Below the pieces are notes generated by a model. It was not told the origin of the DNA, searched no databases, and saw only the letters and a program-made list of their open reading frames with translations. DNA of 42,759 bases, from contig CALAYC010000034.1 in assembly GCA_937894935.1 (NCBI GenBank), positions 1-42,759 of the forward strand, written 5' to 3'. Every line of letters starts with the position of its first letter. Within the stretch, counting starts at the first letter, position 1. This document shows, piece by piece, positions 40,538-42,759 of this stretch. The DNA comes from an uncultured Verrucomicrobiota bacterium (GTDB taxonomy: Bacteria > Verrucomicrobiota > Verrucomicrobiia > Limisphaerales > JADLHS01). The translations under genes and the position numbers were made by a program.

Positions 40538-40581
40538 CAGTCCGGCGACCAGGCGTCGCAGCCTCGCCGATCGCCGGACTG
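40538..40581 (+). terminator. Large perfect inverted repeat after the DUF892 gene
   Basis: CAGTCCGGCGA (40538-40548) and TCGCCGGACTG (40571-40581) are perfect complements with a 22-base loop. It begins four bases after the DUF892 stop. There is no T-run, so it could be a Rho-dependent or weak terminator or an mRNA-stabilising hairpin. The remaining ~190 bases up to fumC hold no gene I can support. Confidence 0.55.
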
Positions 40582-40773
40582 CGGGAATTAAGGGTACGAT
40601 GGCAAGTAGCAGCGTCATGAAATGCTTCTCGCGCTGCGAACTTCTATCCTGCGGGATGGAATGTCGTAAGCTTGCCTTACGGAGCATCGCGTCGCTGCAC
40701 ACTTCGCATGCGCGCAACGCGAGCAGTGTTTAAAGGCTGCCAAACCGTCGTACCCTGTTTGCCCTACGCAATA

Positions 40774-42171
40774 GTGAAAGCCCGCACCGAAACCGATTCC
40801 ATGGGCGACATCGCCGTGCCCGAGGGAGTTTATTACGGTGCTCAAACCGCGCGCGCCGTCACCAATTTTCCCATCAGCCCATATCGCTTGCCGCGCTCAT
40901 TTCTTCGCGCATTGGGATTGATCAAGAAGAATGCCGCACGCGTTAACGCCGAATTCAAACTGCTCGCCCCGCCCTGTGCTGTCGCTATTCAAACCGCAGC
41001 GCAAGAGGTCGCCGATGGCAAATGGGATAATCAATTCGTCGTGGACGTGTTCCAAACCGGCTCAGGCACTTCCACCCACATGAACGCCAACGAAGTCATC
41101 GCGAATCGTGCGACGGAGTTGCTCAACGGCCAACGCGGGGATCAACACATTCATCCGAACGACCACGTCAATTGCGGTCAAAGCAGCAACGACGTTATCC
41201 CCACCGCCATTCACATCGCCGCGCTCGAAGGCATCCAGCACGATCTCATTCCCGCGCTGGAATCGTTACAACGCGAACTCGCACGCAAAGCAGATGAGTT
41301 CTCCGCCGTAATAAAAATCGGTCGCACCCATTTACAGGATGCAACGCCCATCACGCTTGGACAGGAATTCGGCGGTTATGCGAGTCAGATTGAGCATGGC
41401 ATCGCTCGACTGCAAAGCATTCAGCTGCATCTGGAGGAATTAGCGTTGGGCGGCACCGCGGTCGGAACGGGCATCAACACGCATCCTGATTTTGCGCGCC
41501 GAACCATTGAACTCCTGGCGCTCGATACCGGTTTACCGCTGCGCGAAGCACCGAATCATTTTGAAGCTCAAGCCGCGCGCGATGCCTGCGTCGCAGCGAG
41601 TGGCGCGTTGAAAACCGTCGCCGTGAGTCTGATCAAAATCGCCAACGACATTCGGCATCTCGGCTCGGGTCCGCGTTGTGGTTTGGGCGAATTGCGTTTG
41701 CCCGCGACGCAGCCCGGTTCGTCCATCATGCCCGGCAAAGTGAATCCGGTGATGTCCGAAATGGTTTTGCAAGTCGGCGCGCAAGTCATCGGCTGCGACG
41801 CCACCATCACCTTCGCAGCAACCCATGGAAATTTTGAATTGAACACCATGATGCCGGTCCTCGCGCACAATCTGCTCGAAGAAATTATGTTATTGGCAAA
41901 CGCCACGCGCACTTTCACGTCGCGTTGCGTCAGCGGATTGGAAGCCGATCGCGCCCGCTGCGCGGATTATGTGGAACGCAGTCTGGCCCTCGTGACCGCG
42001 CTCGCACCGGAACTCGGTTACGACCGCGCCGCAGCTCTCGCCAAACAAGCGCATGAAACCGGTCGCACCATTCGCGAAGTCGCCGCAGAATCCTCCGGAC
42101 TGGACGCCAACGCGTTGCAACGATTACTCGATCCGAAAAACCAACTTCAGCCGCGCTCGCCCGCCACTTGA
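40774..42171 (+). CDS. fumC: Fumarate hydratase class II
   Basis: The 465-residue protein (GTG start) has the class II signature throughout: RTETDSMGDIAVPEGVYYGA at the N-terminus, GSGTSTHMNANEVIANRA, HPNDHVNCGQSSND, IGRTHLQDATPITLGQE, and the catalytic loop GSSIMPGKVNPVMSEM. It interconverts fumarate and malate in the TCA cycle and is oxygen-stable. Family members begin very near RTETDSMG, so the GTG at 40774 gives the right length. The frame from 40672 would add 34 residues unlike any fumarase. It is unlinked to the other TCA genes here. Confidence 0.96.
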   Translation: MKARTETDSMGDIAVPEGVYYGAQTARAVTNFPISPYRLPRSFLRALGLIKKNAARVNAEFKLLAPPCAVAIQTAAQEVADGKWDNQFVVDVFQTGSGTSTHMNANEVIANRATELLNGQRGDQHIHPNDHVNCGQSSNDVIPTAIHIAALEGIQHDLIPALESLQRELARKADEFSAVIKIGRTHLQDATPITLGQEFGGYASQIEHGIARLQSIQLHLEELALGGTAVGTGINTHPDFARRTIELLALDTGLPLREAPNHFEAQAARDACVAASGALKTVAVSLIKIANDIRHLGSGPRCGLGELRLPATQPGSSIMPGKVNPVMSEMVLQVGAQVIGCDATITFAATHGNFELNTMMPVLAHNLLEEIMLLANATRTFTSRCVSGLEADRARCADYVERSLALVTALAPELGYDRAAALAKQAHETGRTIREVAAESSGLDANALQRLLDPKNQLQPRSPAT

Positions 42172-42200
42172 AATAAGTTCAGCGAGGATTACGGTAAGAC

Positions 42201-42662
42201 ATGAAAATCCTGCTTGCCACTTTTCACGACCGACTGCCGGCGCAAGCCTTGCGCGACCGCCTTGAACACGCGGGCATACCCGCCAAAGTTGGAAACGACA
42301 CGTTCATTCAACGCTATATCTTTTTCGTCAAACCCGCCGCGACATTTCAGGTCTGGGTAAACCCCGACGACTTTGATCAAGCCTGCGAAAAACTGACCGA
42401 GTGGGATAAGAACGAAAACATTCTCAAAGAGGCCGTGCGCTGTCTTGATTGCCGCTCGCCACGCATCGAGTATCCACAATACACGCGGAAGTTTTTTGCA
42501 CCGTTGGTGGTCGAATGGCTCATCAGCCTCGGCGGCGCGGAGAAAGATTATTACTGCACCGATTGCCATTACACCTGGCCGCGCGTGCAAAAACCCGAAC
42601 CCGAACTCGACGTCCTCGGTTTCCCGAAACGGACGCCCAAACATTCTTCAAAACCACACTGA
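42201..42662 (+). CDS. DUF2007-like protein with a split zinc-ribbon
   Basis: The 153-residue protein has an N-terminal half (MKILLATFHDRLPAQALRDR, then LEHAGIPAKVGND and VWVNPDDFDQACEKL) resembling the small ferredoxin-like domain of DUF2007, a putative signal-transducing module. The second half has two CxxC knuckles (AVRCLDCRSPRIEYPQ and DYYCTDCHYTWPR) about 50 residues apart, suited to bind one zinc. A basic tail follows. The role is unknown. It starts 29 bases after fumC, likely on the same transcript. Confidence 0.75.
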   Translation: MKILLATFHDRLPAQALRDRLEHAGIPAKVGNDTFIQRYIFFVKPAATFQVWVNPDDFDQACEKLTEWDKNENILKEAVRCLDCRSPRIEYPQYTRKFFAPLVVEWLISLGGAEKDYYCTDCHYTWPRVQKPEPELDVLGFPKRTPKHSSKPH

Positions 42663-42677
42663 CGATAATCCGTCCGT

Positions 42678-42759
42678 CAGCGTTCGTTAAAACCGAATCC
42701 TACGGAGAAGTGCAGCGTGCCCGCCGGATCATGCGTGCGGCGATTCAGATTATGCCCGT
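42678..42759 (-). CDS. 3' end of a probable outer-membrane beta-barrel gene (runs off window)
   Basis: The minus-strand frame ending with the TGA at 42678-42680 is open to the window edge and reads GHNLNRRTHDPAGTLHFSVG followed by FGFNER. Alternating polar and aromatic residues next to a Phe-rich end look like the last strand of an outer-membrane protein. Only 26 residues are visible, so this is tentative. Confidence 0.35.

Noticed and set aside
40439..40717. 92-residue minus-strand frame after the DUF892 gene
   Set aside because: Arg/Leu-rich with no family resemblance; it overlaps a perfect inverted repeat and the end of the DUF892 gene.

Overview
The window looks like chromosomal DNA of a Verrucomicrobiota bacterium (Pedosphaera/Limisphaera-like). 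This is an inference from gene content: a HAF/HYR secreted repeat protein, DUF4142 and DUF892 proteins, many carbohydrate-active enzymes, moderately high GC, and split or lone TCA-cycle genes. There is no rRNA or other decisive taxonomic marker.

Layout. 1-8.5 kb: the 5' part of a low-molecular-weight phosphatase-like gene (-), a sugar nucleotidyltransferase, sucC, a small coiled-coil gene, a large secreted HAF/HYR protein, a VOC protein, a probably frameshifted nucleotidyltransferase pair, sucD and a YggT-like membrane protein. 8.5-19.1 kb: a REC-histidine kinase and citrate synthase. These are followed by a minus-strand cluster luxE-like > MFS > luxC-like > queD-like with overlapping genes, then a secreted peroxiredoxin, an AbgT transporter, a secreted GH43-like protein and tRNA-Leu(CAA).

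19.16-27.15 kb: an 8-kb Mu/Tn7-like transposon inserted just after the tRNA. I define it by matching ends that start with TG, repeated transposase-binding-type sites, a DDE-type transposase gene and an overlapping AAA+ ATPase gene. It carries a NYN-nuclease gene, a coiled-coil membrane protein gene, and a divergent operon of three unrecognised overlapping genes that closes with a good terminator. A short helix-turn-helix reading frame lies antisense to the start of the transposase frame. No tniQ-like or CRISPR component is visible.

27.2-42.76 kb: an SMR transporter, a small membrane protein and an S9 peptidase. A carbohydrate block follows (GH2, GH43, GH1-like, UDP-galactopyranose mutase, glycosyltransferase). 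Then come DUF4142 and DUF892 ferritin-like proteins, fumC, a zinc-ribbon protein, and the 3' end of a probable beta-barrel gene.

How they work together: sucC, sucD, gltA and fumC are scattered TCA-cycle genes. The GH, glf and GT block suggests processing of plant or algal polysaccharides alongside galactofuranose glycan synthesis. The LuxE/LuxC pair suggests reduction of an activated carboxylate to an aldehyde, with a dedicated transporter. The transposon cargo (NYN nuclease plus coiled-coil membrane protein) is the best candidate for an undescribed system, possibly defensive, but this rests on architecture and context only.
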